This document shows, piece by piece, positions 9,183 through 17,937 of a stretch of DNA of 46,603 nt. Both the position numbers and the translations under genes were made by a program. This DNA is from an uncultured Cellvibrionales bacterium. Its GTDB lineage: Bacteria; Pseudomonadota; Gammaproteobacteria; Pseudomonadales; Cellvibrionaceae. The notes below the pieces were generated by a model. The model made no database searches. It was not told the DNA's origin and saw only the letters and a list, made by a program, of their open reading frames with translations. How positions within the stretch are numbered: the stretch's first letter is position 1; every line of letters begins with the position of its first letter. The stretch is taken from the NCBI GenBank assembly GCA_913050115.1, contig CAJWZU010000019.1, positions 1 to 46,603 of the forward strand, read 5' to 3'.

Positions 9183-9857
9183 CTACAGTGCTTGCACTAG
9201 CCAGTAACTGCCAATAACAATGGAGGTTGCGGCAATTAAGCGCCGACTGTAACAAAACAATTGTTGATAGCGCTGCTGCAGTGTTTTTTGCATAAAACCA
9301 AAACCAAGGCCAAACAACAACATAGACAGCATGACACCTACCGAAAATATCACTAAGTACGCCAGCGCCACACTCAGCTGACCTTGCCCCACCGCTGGCA
9401 CTAAGGCCAGCGCTGGGGCGCTGCCAGCTAAACCGTGCAGCACGCCAACCAGCACTGGGGTATGTTTTGCATTATTTGCATGTTCATCATCTTGGCCTTG
9501 CGCCAAATGCGTGTGCACCAGCTCGCCGTGGCAATGCTCTACCAAGCGAATTTTTTCCTGTCGAAATTGCCAAAAACAAAACAGCCCCAGCGCAATCAGC
9601 AGCACACCGACACTCATTTCAGCCGCGCGCTGCAGTGCCTGCGGCAGCGCCCACCCCAAACTGAACAGCAGCGCGCCACTGAGCAGTAATACACCGCCGT
9701 GGCCCAGCGCCCAGTGCGCGCTAAAACGCAAAGTGCGCGCCAAACCCGGACGCTGATTACTCAGATTGGACACGGCCATAACATGGTCGGCATCTAGGGC
9801 ATGCATTAAACCCAGACTAAAACCCAGTGCTAACAATGGAACTATTTCAAGCGACAT
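9183..9857 (-). CDS. Nickel/cobalt transporter family membrane protein
   Basis: A 224-residue polytopic membrane protein, inferred to import cobalt for the corrin ring. It has about six hydrophobic segments. Metal-site motifs include HALDADHVMAVSN (near residue 20), HWALGHGG and GVLHGLAGSAPAL, as in the HupN/NixA/UreH-like superfamily. The central hydrophilic loop is histidine-rich (HCHGELVHTHLAQGQDDEHA). An in-frame GTG lies 6 bases upstream. The ATG at 9857 is chosen because TAGGG sits 6 bases before it. The substrate is inferred from its place between cobB and cbiD; nickel is possible by family. Confidence 0.78.
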   Translation of the reverse strand: MSLEIVPLLALGFSLGLMHALDADHVMAVSNLSNQRPGLARTLRFSAHWALGHGGVLLLSGALLFSLGWALPQALQRAAEMSVGVLLIALGLFCFWQFRQEKIRLVEHCHGELVHTHLAQGQDDEHANNAKHTPVLVGVLHGLAGSAPALALVPAVGQGQLSVALAYLVIFSVGVMLSMLLFGLGFGFMQKTLQQRYQQLFCYSRRLIAATSIVIGSYWLVQAL

Positions 9858-9937
9858 AGACACCCTACAGCAGATTATCGACGGTTAGATTTTGCATTAA
9901 ACCCAGAGCAAAACCGAGAATTAATAGTGCATAAATG

Positions 9938-11287
9938 TTAATGGTTGAGTGTACGTTTTTCCTTGCCTGCGCCGAAGATCTGCGCCACAGCGCCAGGGTT
10001 TGACGGGAAAAATAAATGTAAATAACTGGCGGTTAAACCTCCAACGCGAAAAATGGCCTCGCCCGGGGCCGGATGATGCTGACGGCGGCCGTGAGCCAAC
10101 GGCTCTGGGGTGTCGCCACTGCGCGAGCGGTGATGAGCGTGGGCGCGAATGTCTCCCTCGGGCAGCACCGCCGTTTGCATGCCCTGACAACCGCGTTTGC
10201 CACGCATGGCCCCATGACCGTCGAGCAACCCCAGCATGGTGTGCTGGCATTCATCCAAATCTGTGAGCGTTTGCAGGCTGTAGAGAAAGCCTCCGCACTC
10301 AGCCAGAATAGGTTTGCCAGTGCGGTAAAAACGTTGAATTTGACGGTGTAAATCGGTGTTATCAGCAAGGGTTGCTGCGTGTAATTCAGGGTAACCGCCC
10401 GGCAGCCAGAGCGCGTCAACTTCGGGCAGTATGGCATCATGCAGGGGCGAGAAAAATATCACCTGCGCCCCCAGTTTACGCAATAGACGCAAATTGGCGT
10501 CGTAAATAAAACTAAAAGCGGAGTCCCGAGCGATGCCAATAGTAACACCCTGAAGACTGGGTTCGATGGCGGGAACCGGCGCGGCCGTAAAAGTCACCGG
10601 CGTTAGTTGAGTAATTGCCGCCAACAAACCCGCCTCTTCAAGCCAGTCGGCGCCGGCGGCAAAACGCAGTTCCAACTCATCACGCACCTCTTCAGCCTGC
10701 ACCAAGCCTAGGTGGCGCTCGGGTAAAGCTACCGTCTCTGAGCGTTTTAAGGTGGCCAGTAAAGCCAGTGACGGGGGCAGCGCATTGCGAATTAATTCGG
10801 CGTGGCGCTCGGTGCCGCAGTTGTTAGCGATAAGGCCAAACACATTAATATCGCTGCGATAATTAGCCAGACCGGTTGCCACCGCGGCGGCGGTTTGCGC
10901 CATGCCTTTTACATCCATGACAATGGCCATAGGAATACCGAAGCGCGCGGCCAAATCAGCACTTGAAGGATCGCCATCGAACATGCCCATGGCCCCCTCA
11001 ATCAAAATCAGATCGCACTCGGTGGCGGCCCAATAAAGCATCTGCTGACAGTAGGCCTCACCGGCCATCCACAAGTCCAGTTGCTCCACCGGCGCGTTTG
11101 AGGCCTGAGCCAGAATTTGCGGGTCGAGGTAATCGGGGCCAGTCTTGAACACTCGCACCTTTTTGCCCTGCCGCGTGAGCAGGCGTGCCAGAGCCGCGGT
11201 AATAGTGGTTTTGCCCTGCCCCGAGGCGGGGGCAGTTAAAAATAGTGCCGGACACAGAGCTACTGCTTGCTCGCCATCGGCCCTCAA
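9938..11287 (-). CDS. cobB: Cobyrinic acid a,c-diamide synthase
   Basis: An ATP- and glutamine-dependent amidase (CobB/CbiA) that amidates side chains a and c. The N-terminal dethiobiotin-synthetase-like domain has the P-loop APASGQGKTT near residue 20 and the segment VFKTGPDYLDPQILA. The C-terminal class I glutamine amidotransferase domain has LWLPGGYPELHA and the nucleophile Cys in LAECGGFLY. The family end GGLTASYLHLFFPSNP is intact. The start appears to be a TTG overlapping the cobO stop (TTGA), because no in-frame ATG or GTG lies close by; this is unusual and uncertain. The RGHxFHxS motif near the end reads RAHAHHRS here. Confidence 0.92.
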   Translation of the reverse strand: MRADGEQAVALCPALFLTAPASGQGKTTITAALARLLTRQGKKVRVFKTGPDYLDPQILAQASNAPVEQLDLWMAGEAYCQQMLYWAATECDLILIEGAMGMFDGDPSSADLAARFGIPMAIVMDVKGMAQTAAAVATGLANYRSDINVFGLIANNCGTERHAELIRNALPPSLALLATLKRSETVALPERHLGLVQAEEVRDELELRFAAGADWLEEAGLLAAITQLTPVTFTAAPVPAIEPSLQGVTIGIARDSAFSFIYDANLRLLRKLGAQVIFFSPLHDAILPEVDALWLPGGYPELHAATLADNTDLHRQIQRFYRTGKPILAECGGFLYSLQTLTDLDECQHTMLGLLDGHGAMRGKRGCQGMQTAVLPEGDIRAHAHHRSRSGDTPEPLAHGRRQHHPAPGEAIFRVGGLTASYLHLFFPSNPGAVAQIFGAGKEKRTLNH

Positions 11288-11904
11288 AATTCGATCCCGG
11301 GCTGGGCCTTAACACCTAAGCGAAAAGCGTGTCGTTCGTCTTGCACCACAGAAATAGTATCGGCGATGTCCTGCAGTGGCAGGGCCATAGTGCGACCGGT
11401 AATGATCACATTTTGCATTTTAGGGCGGTTTTTCAACGCCTCGATTACCGGCTCGACATCGAGATAGCCGTACTTGAACATGTAGCTCATCTCGTCGAAC
11501 ACCAGTATCTGGTAGCGGTCGTCTCGCAGCAGTTTCTCCGCCGCCGCCCACGCCTGTTGCGCGGCCTCAATATCGCGCTCTTTACTTTGGGTTTCCCAAG
11601 TAAAACCGTGGCCCATTACTTTCCAGTCGATTAGGGGGTGATCGCGAAAAAACTTGTACTCGCCGGTCTCCATGCGCCCCTTGCTAAACTGAATTACGCC
11701 GCAGCGCTGGCCGTGACCGGCGCTGCGCGCCATAGTGCCAAAGGCAGAGCTACTCTTGCCCTTGCCATTGCCCTTAAGCAGAATCAAGACGCCACGTTCC
11801 TCAGTGGCCTTGGCAATTTTTTTGTCCATTACGACTTTGCGCGCGGCCATGCGAGCTTGGTGGCTACTGGCTTTTGAGTCGTGCAGTGTCGAGTCGTCAG
11901 TCAT
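11284..11904 (-). CDS. cobO: Corrinoid adenosyltransferase
   Basis: The CobO/BtuR/CobA-type ATP:cob(I)alamin adenosyltransferase puts the upper adenosyl ligand on the corrinoid. The 206-residue product has the P-loop GNGKGKSS (45-52), the segment GVIQFSKGRMETGEY and the conserved VFDEMSYMFKYGYL. The C-terminal KAQPGIEF is typical. ATG at 11904 is preceded by TAGGAAAC, a good ribosome-binding site formed right at the end of the upstream gene. It overlaps cobB by 4 bases. Confidence 0.95.
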   Translation of the reverse strand: MTDDSTLHDSKASSHQARMAARKVVMDKKIAKATEERGVLILLKGNGKGKSSSAFGTMARSAGHGQRCGVIQFSKGRMETGEYKFFRDHPLIDWKVMGHGFTWETQSKERDIEAAQQAWAAAEKLLRDDRYQILVFDEMSYMFKYGYLDVEPVIEALKNRPKMQNVIITGRTMALPLQDIADTISVVQDERHAFRLGVKAQPGIEF

Positions 11905-11912
11905 AATGTTTC

Positions 11913-13667
11913 CTATGCCGGCAACGGCAGATATTGCGCACCAAGAGCCGCGGCAATGGCTTGGCCTTTACCGCGCTTAATACTGGAAGATTCGATATCC
12001 ACCAGTACACAATCGCCCACCTCGGGCAGCTGTTCCAGTGGCGCGGTGGTGCGGCCATCGGTAATGAGGTAGGTGCGAGTAAGGAGTTCTGGACTCTGAC
12101 GCAGCAACTTGGCGCGAGTGTCCCGCGCCTGCTGCAACACTTGCCGTAAAGGCGTGCCGCCGGCGGCGGGGATGCTGTCTAACAACTGCCGCAGAGCCTT
12201 GGGCGCGCGCACCTGCGGCAGCAGCGTTTCGACCTTGCCATTGCCAAAGCCGAGCAACAGCAATTGCTCTCGGCTGATGTAGGCCCGTTCAGCAATGGCC
12301 AGTACGGCAGCCTTGGCGCGACCAAATAAACTGTTTTTAAGCGTTGAGGCCGAGGTGTCGAGCAAAATTAAATGCAGCGCCGGCTGGGCGGTTTTTTGTC
12401 GCCAAAAACTCAAACTCGATGGTGGCCACTGACCGCGATTTTTAACCAGAGTCTTAAACCAATTGGGCCTGCGACTGTAACCATCCGCTCGCTTGCCCGC
12501 AGAGGCTGAGGCTGACTGCCCGGCGCCCTTAGCCGCAACCTCATCCGCTCGATGCTGACGAACAGGTGTACTCGGCAGCAGAGGTTTACAGGCTAATTCA
12601 AGTGCATCAGCCGTTACCTGCTGCTGCGGTTTCATACGGCCCCAATCACCCGAGGTCGGTGCATTGCTGTTGCTATCGCGCTCGGGCGGCCGCTGAAAAT
12701 TCGACGCAGGCGGTGGTGTCGACGGCGGCGCTGCCGGTGGTGGATTTTGCGGCGCAGGTTTGCGTCTGTGGCTAAGCACTAACTCTGCCACCATCGACAG
12801 ATCTGCAGCGATCACACTGTCGCGACCGCACCACGCTGCGTGGGCCATGGCTGCTCGGCACCAGACAATATCAGCGCGCAAGCCGTCGACATGAGCAGCC
12901 GTGCAGCGTTCGGCGATAGCGCGGCGCCACTCGTCCGCACAGATGACTTGCGGCAGGCGCGCTTGGGCTCGCTCGATTGATTGTTGTAAATGCAGCTGCT
13001 CGTCGATATAGCGGTCACAAAAAACCTTGGCATCGCCATCGAACTGTTCGCGCAGGCGCACTATGTCAATGCGTTCGTCTAGGCTATATTGATTGTCCAG
13101 CTCTACCGCCAAACCAAAACGGTCCTGCAGCTGTGGCCGCAATTCGCCCTCATCGGGGTTCATGGTGCCCAACAACAAAAATCGCGAGCTGTGACTGTGA
13201 CTGATGCCATCGCGCTCCACTCGGTTGACGCCACTAGCGGCCACATCCAGCAATAAATCTACCAGCGTATCGGATAATAAATTAACTTCATCGACATAGA
13301 GCACGCCGGTGTCGGCCTTGGCCAACAAACCGGGATTAAAACTAACTTGACTGTCGCTGAGAACTTTTTGTAAATCCAGCGTCCCGGTCAGCATCTCCTC
13401 GCCAGTACCCAGCGGTAATGTAATAAATGGGTGGCTCTGACTATCGCATCGCAGCGGCAGAATGTCGGCCAAACTGCGTGCCAGTGTCGACTTGGCCGCG
13501 CCTCTCGGGCCACTCACCAACACCCCGCCAATACTAGGGCTAATAGCCGCGAGAATAAGTGCTAACTTAAAGGGCACCTGTCCCGCAACGGCAGCAAAGG
13601 GATAGTTTGGCGCTAAAGTGGGGTCAGACGAGGCGCTAGGCACTGTTGGTATCGCTATGGATGGCAC
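11913..13667 (-). CDS. ChlI/ChlD-like fused chelatase ATPase with VWA domain
   Basis: A 584-residue fusion of a BchI-like AAA+ motor (about 20-300), a proline-rich low-complexity linker (about 310-370) and a C-terminal von Willebrand A domain (about 430-580). Walker A is GPRGAAKST (53-61) and Walker B GVLYVDEVNLL (121-131). The metal-ion-dependent adhesion site begins at D437 (DTSAS). By family it would be the small subunit or motor of a Mg- or Co-chelatase working with a CobN/BchH-type large subunit, but no such gene is in this window. Start is a GTG inside the end of cbtA (32-base overlap); another GTG lies 24 bases on, and neither has a clear ribosome-binding site. Confidence 0.85.
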   Translation of the reverse strand: MPSIAIPTVPSASSDPTLAPNYPFAAVAGQVPFKLALILAAISPSIGGVLVSGPRGAAKSTLARSLADILPLRCDSQSHPFITLPLGTGEEMLTGTLDLQKVLSDSQVSFNPGLLAKADTGVLYVDEVNLLSDTLVDLLLDVAASGVNRVERDGISHSHSSRFLLLGTMNPDEGELRPQLQDRFGLAVELDNQYSLDERIDIVRLREQFDGDAKVFCDRYIDEQLHLQQSIERAQARLPQVICADEWRRAIAERCTAAHVDGLRADIVWCRAAMAHAAWCGRDSVIAADLSMVAELVLSHRRKPAPQNPPPAAPPSTPPPASNFQRPPERDSNSNAPTSGDWGRMKPQQQVTADALELACKPLLPSTPVRQHRADEVAAKGAGQSASASAGKRADGYSRRPNWFKTLVKNRGQWPPSSLSFWRQKTAQPALHLILLDTSASTLKNSLFGRAKAAVLAIAERAYISREQLLLLGFGNGKVETLLPQVRAPKALRQLLDSIPAAGGTPLRQVLQQARDTRAKLLRQSPELLTRTYLITDGRTTAPLEQLPEVGDCVLVDIESSSIKRGKGQAIAAALGAQYLPLPA

Positions 13668-14427
13668 TGTTGCGGTTAGCCTTATTTAAGTCCGCGGGTT
13701 TTACTATCCAGCGCTGTAAACACCACACGCTTGCCGGCCCCAACGCCAACCAAAAGAGTAAGTTACTAAGACCGCTGGCAACAATAAACTCTTGGTGCAA
13801 TGCCATTAGGGCTGCTACGGCCTGCGGATCGGCATGTGAAAACTCGGGCCCGCCAGCATGCGGTGCGCCAATAATAAAGGGCAGCGCCAACAACAGCGGA
13901 CCAATAAGTTTGTACTTTACCGGCGCAAACGCTAACAGCGCCAACCCAGCAATGCCTGTTACCACAGCCAGCAACCACCAGATTTGACGATGCTCAATAG
14001 CGGCGGCTTCAACACCTGGAATTTCCGGCGGCAAGCCCAGCGCTGGCATCAGGAAAAACACTCCAAAACCGGCCAGCCCCCAGAGTAGGCCTCGCAACAG
14101 GCTGAGTTGGGTTAGCCGCTGTAATTGCAGCTGACTCATAATGGCCAGCAACAGGGCGGCAAAACCGATAGCGGCCAGTACATTGGCGACAAAAGAATAA
14201 CCGCCGCGCTCAAAGCCGTCTGCAGGTGCCCAAGCTTCGGCATCATGACTGTGAGCGTGGCTGTGATCGTGACTATGGCTGTGGGCAACCTCGGGCGCTG
14301 CTTTTTCTTCATAGGCTTCAGCGGCAAAAATAATCGGGTTAACCGCCACTATTTGCAGCAGGGTTAACAGCGAGCCGGCCAGCAAGCCGAGCAATAGCGA
14401 GGTCAAAATAATATTACGAAAAATCAT
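13636..14427 (-). CDS. cbtA: CbtA family cobalt transporter subunit
   Basis: A 263-residue membrane protein with about six hydrophobic segments. It matches CbtA, the larger partner of CbtB in cobalt uptake next to cobalamin genes. After the first membrane segment a periplasmic or cytoplasmic loop carries a run of histidines (HSHSHDHSHAHSHD, about residues 49-62), probably for metal capture. The C-terminal GAPHAGGPEFSHADP and FWLALG segments also fit. cbtB lies about 206 bases upstream, a wide gap for such a pair, and chlID overlaps its 3' end. Function is inferred from family and riboswitch context. Confidence 0.87.
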   Translation of the reverse strand: MIFRNIILTSLLLGLLAGSLLTLLQIVAVNPIIFAAEAYEEKAAPEVAHSHSHDHSHAHSHDAEAWAPADGFERGGYSFVANVLAAIGFAALLLAIMSQLQLQRLTQLSLLRGLLWGLAGFGVFFLMPALGLPPEIPGVEAAAIEHRQIWWLLAVVTGIAGLALLAFAPVKYKLIGPLLLALPFIIGAPHAGGPEFSHADPQAVAALMALHQEFIVASGLSNLLFWLALGPASVWCLQRWIVKPADLNKANRNSAIHSDTNSA

Positions 14428-14633
14428 GGCTCACACCTAAATCAAGCTTGAACGTGCACAGCCCTAGCTTGGTTAAATAATAAAAAACGAGAGATCTTTG
14501 CGGGCAAGCCATTTCACTTTCAGTATGCATAATCCAACCACAGGAGGATGTTTATGCATTATAAACGACCGCTTGAAGAGGATATCAACGCAGCCAGAAA
14601 GCAAAGCGGCAATCGGGCAAATATCTCAGAATG

Positions 14634-14819
14634 TTAGTGGCAGGGAAACGCCAGTGTATGACGCGTGTCGTGGGCCGCATTATGGGCCACATCCATAGGC
14701 GCAAAGCCCACCGCGAAAAGAATCAGCACACCAAAAGCCATAGCGCCGGCAGTTTGCAGCCAGCTAGCGGTTGCGGTTGCGGCCGTTGCGGATTGATTAA
14801 TTACAGATTGAGTTGACAT
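14634..14819 (-). CDS. cbtB: CbtB family cobalt transporter subunit
   Basis: A 61-residue protein with one membrane helix (about 24-42). It is followed by the CbtB signature DVAHNAAHDTRHTLAFPCH at the C-terminus, which probably binds cobalt. The frame continues upstream to 14909, but the ATG at 14819 fits the family length and has AGAGG just before it. It is the first gene after the cobalamin riboswitch, so cobalt entry is shut off when cobalamin is plentiful. Confidence 0.9.
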   Translation of the reverse strand: MSTQSVINQSATAATATASWLQTAGAMAFGVLILFAVGFAPMDVAHNAAHDTRHTLAFPCH

Positions 14820-14864
14820 AAAACCTCTGGCACCCACCGTGCACATGTTAATTAAATTGATTGA

Positions 14865-15041
14865 TACAGGCCGGTATTCGGGCTCAAAGAGAGCGCTGTC
14901 TATAAACATAAAACGGCTGTCACTTGCGCCTTCCCGAAGTCTAACGACTTCAGTGGCTGTGCAAGCTACTCTTTTTTACCGATGCGGGGGCAGCGCTGGA
15001 ATAGATCAATAAGTATCAGCTGTACCAGACTTCCCGATTAT
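14865..15041 (-). promoter_or_regulatory. Cobalamin riboswitch
   Basis: The minus-strand leader contains the conserved blocks of the cobalamin riboswitch in order: CGGGAAGTCTGGTAC, CCAGCGCTGCCCCCGCA followed by CGGTAA, the invariant GCCACTG (14951-14957), TCGGGAAGGC (14928-14937) and GAGCCCGAATACCGGCC near 14870. It lies about 45 bases upstream of the cbtB start. A short GCAC/GTGC pair just before the cbtB ribosome-binding site could form the expression platform. No strong terminator with a T-run is seen, so translational control of cbtB is more likely. Confidence 0.95.
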
Positions 15042-15074
15042 CCCAAAAATTTTGGGCACCTATAATGGGCTGCG

Positions 15075-15103
15075 ATAGTAGGCGTTTAAAGGTGATTTTT
15101 CAA
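15075..15103 (-). promoter_or_regulatory. Probable promoter of the cobalamin operon
   Basis: On the minus strand TTGAAA (15098-15103) is separated by 17 bases from TACTAT (15075-15080). Transcription would start a few bases later and run straight into the riboswitch. A CCCAAAA-a-TTTTGGG palindrome (15042-15056) lies at the 5' end of the expected leader. The -35 element begins two bases after the stop codon of the upstream hypothetical gene. Confidence 0.6.
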
Positions 15104-15105
15104 GG

Positions 15106-15426
15106 CTAACGAATGCTTGTTGGCAGCTGCGTGAGGCGATAGAGGCTGCTATCGACCTTGCCACTCGAGGCCATCACCACAATTTGTGCACCCATTACCG
15201 CCAGATCTGAATTCAAACGACTGGCGTAGAGGCGCCGACGAAATTCCGCATAGCCGAGTGCGGGAAAATCCGGCTGCTGCGATAGAGTCTGATGCAAACC
15301 AACTAAACTGAAGACTAATTCGCCTTCATCAAAATGTAGGTTAGCTTCGGTATCGACAATATCGCAACAAAGCTCGGCATCTTTGTTATGGACAGCAGTA
15401 AAAAAAGCCAGCAGTTCAGCGTACAT
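15106..15426 (-). CDS. Conserved-looking hypothetical protein, 106 aa
   Basis: I do not recognise the family. The 106-residue product has no signal peptide or membrane helix and has an acidic N-terminal half (ELLAFFTAVHNKDAELCCDIVDTEANLHF begins near residue 4). The start ATG at 15426 has AGGG spaced 7 bases before it, which supports a real gene. It precedes the cob promoter on the same strand, so some read-through into the cob transcript is possible, but nothing in the protein suggests a role in cobalamin metabolism. Confidence 0.6.
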   Translation of the reverse strand: MYAELLAFFTAVHNKDAELCCDIVDTEANLHFDEGELVFSLVGLHQTLSQQPDFPALGYAEFRRRLYASRLNSDLAVMGAQIVVMASSGKVDSSLYRLTQLPTSIR

Positions 15427-15592
15427 TTATTTCCCTAGCCCATGTGCACGTTAAAATCGTCATAACCACCGCCCCCCCACTACCGATGCCTCAGTTGACG
15501 AGCCTCGTATAGCAAAGGGGGCGCGCGATACACTTTAAATGCGAACAGTAATCCCGCATAACTTTGGTGCATCTAAAAGCAAACACGATGCT

Positions 15593-16069
15593 TTAAAAGA
15601 TAACCTCTCCGGCATCAGTGGCCACACCACTAATGCCATCGGCCGAATCGATGACTTCAAAATCTTCGCTGGCAAGGGCATTGCGCAAGCGGTCAACTAA
15701 GGCGGTGAGTTCGGCCTGAGGGTAAAATTTCAAATCGGCTATACCCCAAATCGGCTTGGGCCAGGCTGCGTCGGCCTCAAAACGTGCCACATGGTGCACG
15801 TGCAGCTGCGGCACTACATTGCCCAGTGCCGCGACATTCATTTTTACTGGGTTAAACAAGTCGGTCATCATCTCGGACAAACGGCAGGATTCTCGCATTA
15901 GCTGCACCCGCTCTCCCTCACCCAAATGATGTATCTCGGTAACGCTGTTGCGCTGAGGCACCAGTAGCAACCAGGGATAGTTACTGTCTTTGTGCAACAG
16001 CACCATAGACAGCTCAAAACGACCCAAAATAACGGTGTCGGCCTGCAATTGTGGATGAAGTTTAAACAT
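15593..16069 (-). CDS. HIT family protein (nucleotide hydrolase-like)
   Basis: A 158-residue histidine-triad protein. The HIT motif reads PQLHVHHVARF (H90, H92, H93), the variant seen in a proteobacterial group annotated as diadenosine tetraphosphate hydrolase-like. Other family segments are NYPWLLLVPQR, CRLSEMMTDLFNPVKMNVAALGN and AWPKPIWG. It would act in the cytoplasm on dinucleotide or nucleotide conjugates; the substrate is not shown by sequence. It is divergent from proS, 133 bases away. Confidence 0.87.
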   Translation of the reverse strand: MFKLHPQLQADTVILGRFELSMVLLHKDSNYPWLLLVPQRNSVTEIHHLGEGERVQLMRESCRLSEMMTDLFNPVKMNVAALGNVVPQLHVHHVARFEADAAWPKPIWGIADLKFYPQAELTALVDRLRNALASEDFEVIDSADGISGVATDAGEVIF

Positions 16070-16202
16070 AGAATTTCCTTTTATGAAACGGATTCTTGTA
16101 TCAAGCTATCTTGGCATCGTAAAATAGCGCCAATATTGTGATGCGACACCTTAAGTCTTATCAAAATTGCTCCCTTTTACAAGTTAACAAGACACTATTC
16201 CT

Positions 16203-17936
16203 ATGCGCGCCAGTCAATTCCTTATCGCCACTCAAAAAGAAACTCCTGCCGATGCTGAAGTTATCAGTCATCAATTGATGCTACGCGCGGGTCTCGTGAG
16301 AAAAATGGCCTCGGGTCTTTATAACTGGTTACCAATGGGCCTGCGTGTACTGCGCAAGGTTGAAAAGATCGTGCGCGAGGAGATGGACCGCTCTAACGCT
16401 CAGGAAGTATTGATGCCTGTCGTGCAGCCGTCAGAGCTATGGACTGAGTCTGGCCGCTGGCAGGAATACGGTTCAGAACTGTTGCGTATTAAAGATCGTC
16501 ATAACCGTGAGTTTTGCCTAGGCCCCACTCACGAAGAGGTAGTTACCGACCTGGTGCGCGGCGAAATCAACAGTTATAAGCAACTACCGGCCACTTTTTA
16601 TCAAATTCAAACCAAGTTCCGCGACGAAGTTCGTCCGCGCTTTGGCATAATGCGCGCGCGTGAATTCACCATGAAAGATGCCTATTCCTTCCATGCCAGT
16701 GGCGACTGCCTGCAACAGACTTACGATAAGATGCATCAAGCCTACTGCAATATTTTTGACCGTATTGGTTTGAGCTACCGCCCGGTAATCGCCGATACTG
16801 GCTCTATCGGGGGCGCCGTCTCGCACGAGTTCCATGTACTGGCTCAAAGTGGTGAAGATGCCATTGTCTTTAGCGACAGCTCTGACTACGCGGCCAACGT
16901 CGAAAAGGCCGAGGCTCTAGCGCCCACTGGCGAGCGCCCAGATGCCACCGCAGACAAAACTGAGGTCGCAACCCCTGACCAACACAACATCGACGATGTT
17001 GCCGCTTTCTTAGATATTGCCCCTCAACAAACCCTGAAGACATTAATTGTTCTGGGTGAGCAAGCCGATGATGCCGAGGGACCAGCGCCGCTGATCGCTT
17101 TGGTATTGCGCGGCGACCACGCGTTAAATGAACTTAAGGCCGAACAGTTGGCCGGTGTTACCAGCCCACTGGAATTTGCCCCAGAAGCGCGTATTAAAGA
17201 CGAATTAGGTGCCGGCGTTGGTTCACTGGGACCGGTAGGCTTAGAGATTGACGTTATTGTCGATCGCGCCGCCGCTCATGTTGCTAACTTTGCCTGCGGC
17301 GCCAACAAAGACGGCAGCCACTTGACCGGCGTAAACTGGAGCCGCGATTTAGTCGCCCAGCGCATCGAAGACCTGCGCAATGTCGTTGCCGGTGACCCAA
17401 GCCCCTGCGGTGCAGGTACCTTAGACATTGCTCGCGGTATTGAAGTCGGCCATATCTTCCAGCTTGGCACCAAGTACTCAGAGGCTATGAATGCCACCAT
17501 TTTGGACAATAATGGCAAGCAAAAGCCGATGCTTATGGGTTGTTATGGTATCGGTGTATCCCGCGTGGTCGCGGCCGCCATCGAACAAAACTTCGACGAC
17601 AATGGCATTATTTGGCCCAATGCGATTGCACCGTTTCAAATAGCAATTGTGCCCATTAATATGCACAAATCCGAGGCTGTGCGCGACAAGTGCGAAACGC
17701 TGTACACCGCGCTCACCAACGCAGGTATTGAAGTGCTGTTTATGGATGAGTCCAAAGCGCGCCTTGGCGTGATGCTGGCCAACACCGAGTTGGTGGGCAT
17801 TCCACACCGCATCGTGATTGGCGACAAAGGCTTAGACAAGGGCATGATTGAATACAAGGGCCGTCGCGATGCCGAGAAATCGGAAATTCCTGAAGCCGAC
17901 CTACTCGACACGTTAATCGCTAAACTACAGGCCTAA
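16203..17936 (+). CDS. proS: Prolyl-tRNA synthetase
   Basis: The class II bacterial-type enzyme of 577 residues that charges tRNA-Pro. Motif 2 region is [26 protein letters not shown], and the start [14 protein letters not shown] is typical. An inserted editing domain (about 225-400) deacylates mischarged Ala-tRNA-Pro. Motif 3 lies in [18 protein letters not shown], and the anticodon-binding domain ends the protein. It starts with ATG after a TTAACAAGAC stretch without a strong ribosome-binding site. A plausible promoter (TTGTAT, 18 bases, TAAAAT) lies about 80-110 bases upstream. The transglycosylase gene begins 1 base after its stop. Confidence 0.97.
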   Translation: MRASQFLIATQKETPADAEVISHQLMLRAGLVRKMASGLYNWLPMGLRVLRKVEKIVREEMDRSNAQEVLMPVVQPSELWTESGRWQEYGSELLRIKDRHNREFCLGPTHEEVVTDLVRGEINSYKQLPATFYQIQTKFRDEVRPRFGIMRAREFTMKDAYSFHASGDCLQQTYDKMHQAYCNIFDRIGLSYRPVIADTGSIGGAVSHEFHVLAQSGEDAIVFSDSSDYAANVEKAEALAPTGERPDATADKTEVATPDQHNIDDVAAFLDIAPQQTLKTLIVLGEQADDAEGPAPLIALVLRGDHALNELKAEQLAGVTSPLEFAPEARIKDELGAGVGSLGPVGLEIDVIVDRAAAHVANFACGANKDGSHLTGVNWSRDLVAQRIEDLRNVVAGDPSPCGAGTLDIARGIEVGHIFQLGTKYSEAMNATILDNNGKQKPMLMGCYGIGVSRVVAAAIEQNFDDNGIIWPNAIAPFQIAIVPINMHKSEAVRDKCETLYTALTNAGIEVLFMDESKARLGVMLANTELVGIPHRIVIGDKGLDKGMIEYKGRRDAEKSEIPEADLLDTLIAKLQA

Positions 17937-17937
17937 T

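Noticed and set aside
9938-10250. Frameshift in the cobB C-terminus suspected from the HAHHRS segment
   Set aside because: The family end with GGLTASYLHLFFPSNP follows in the same frame, so this is local divergence.
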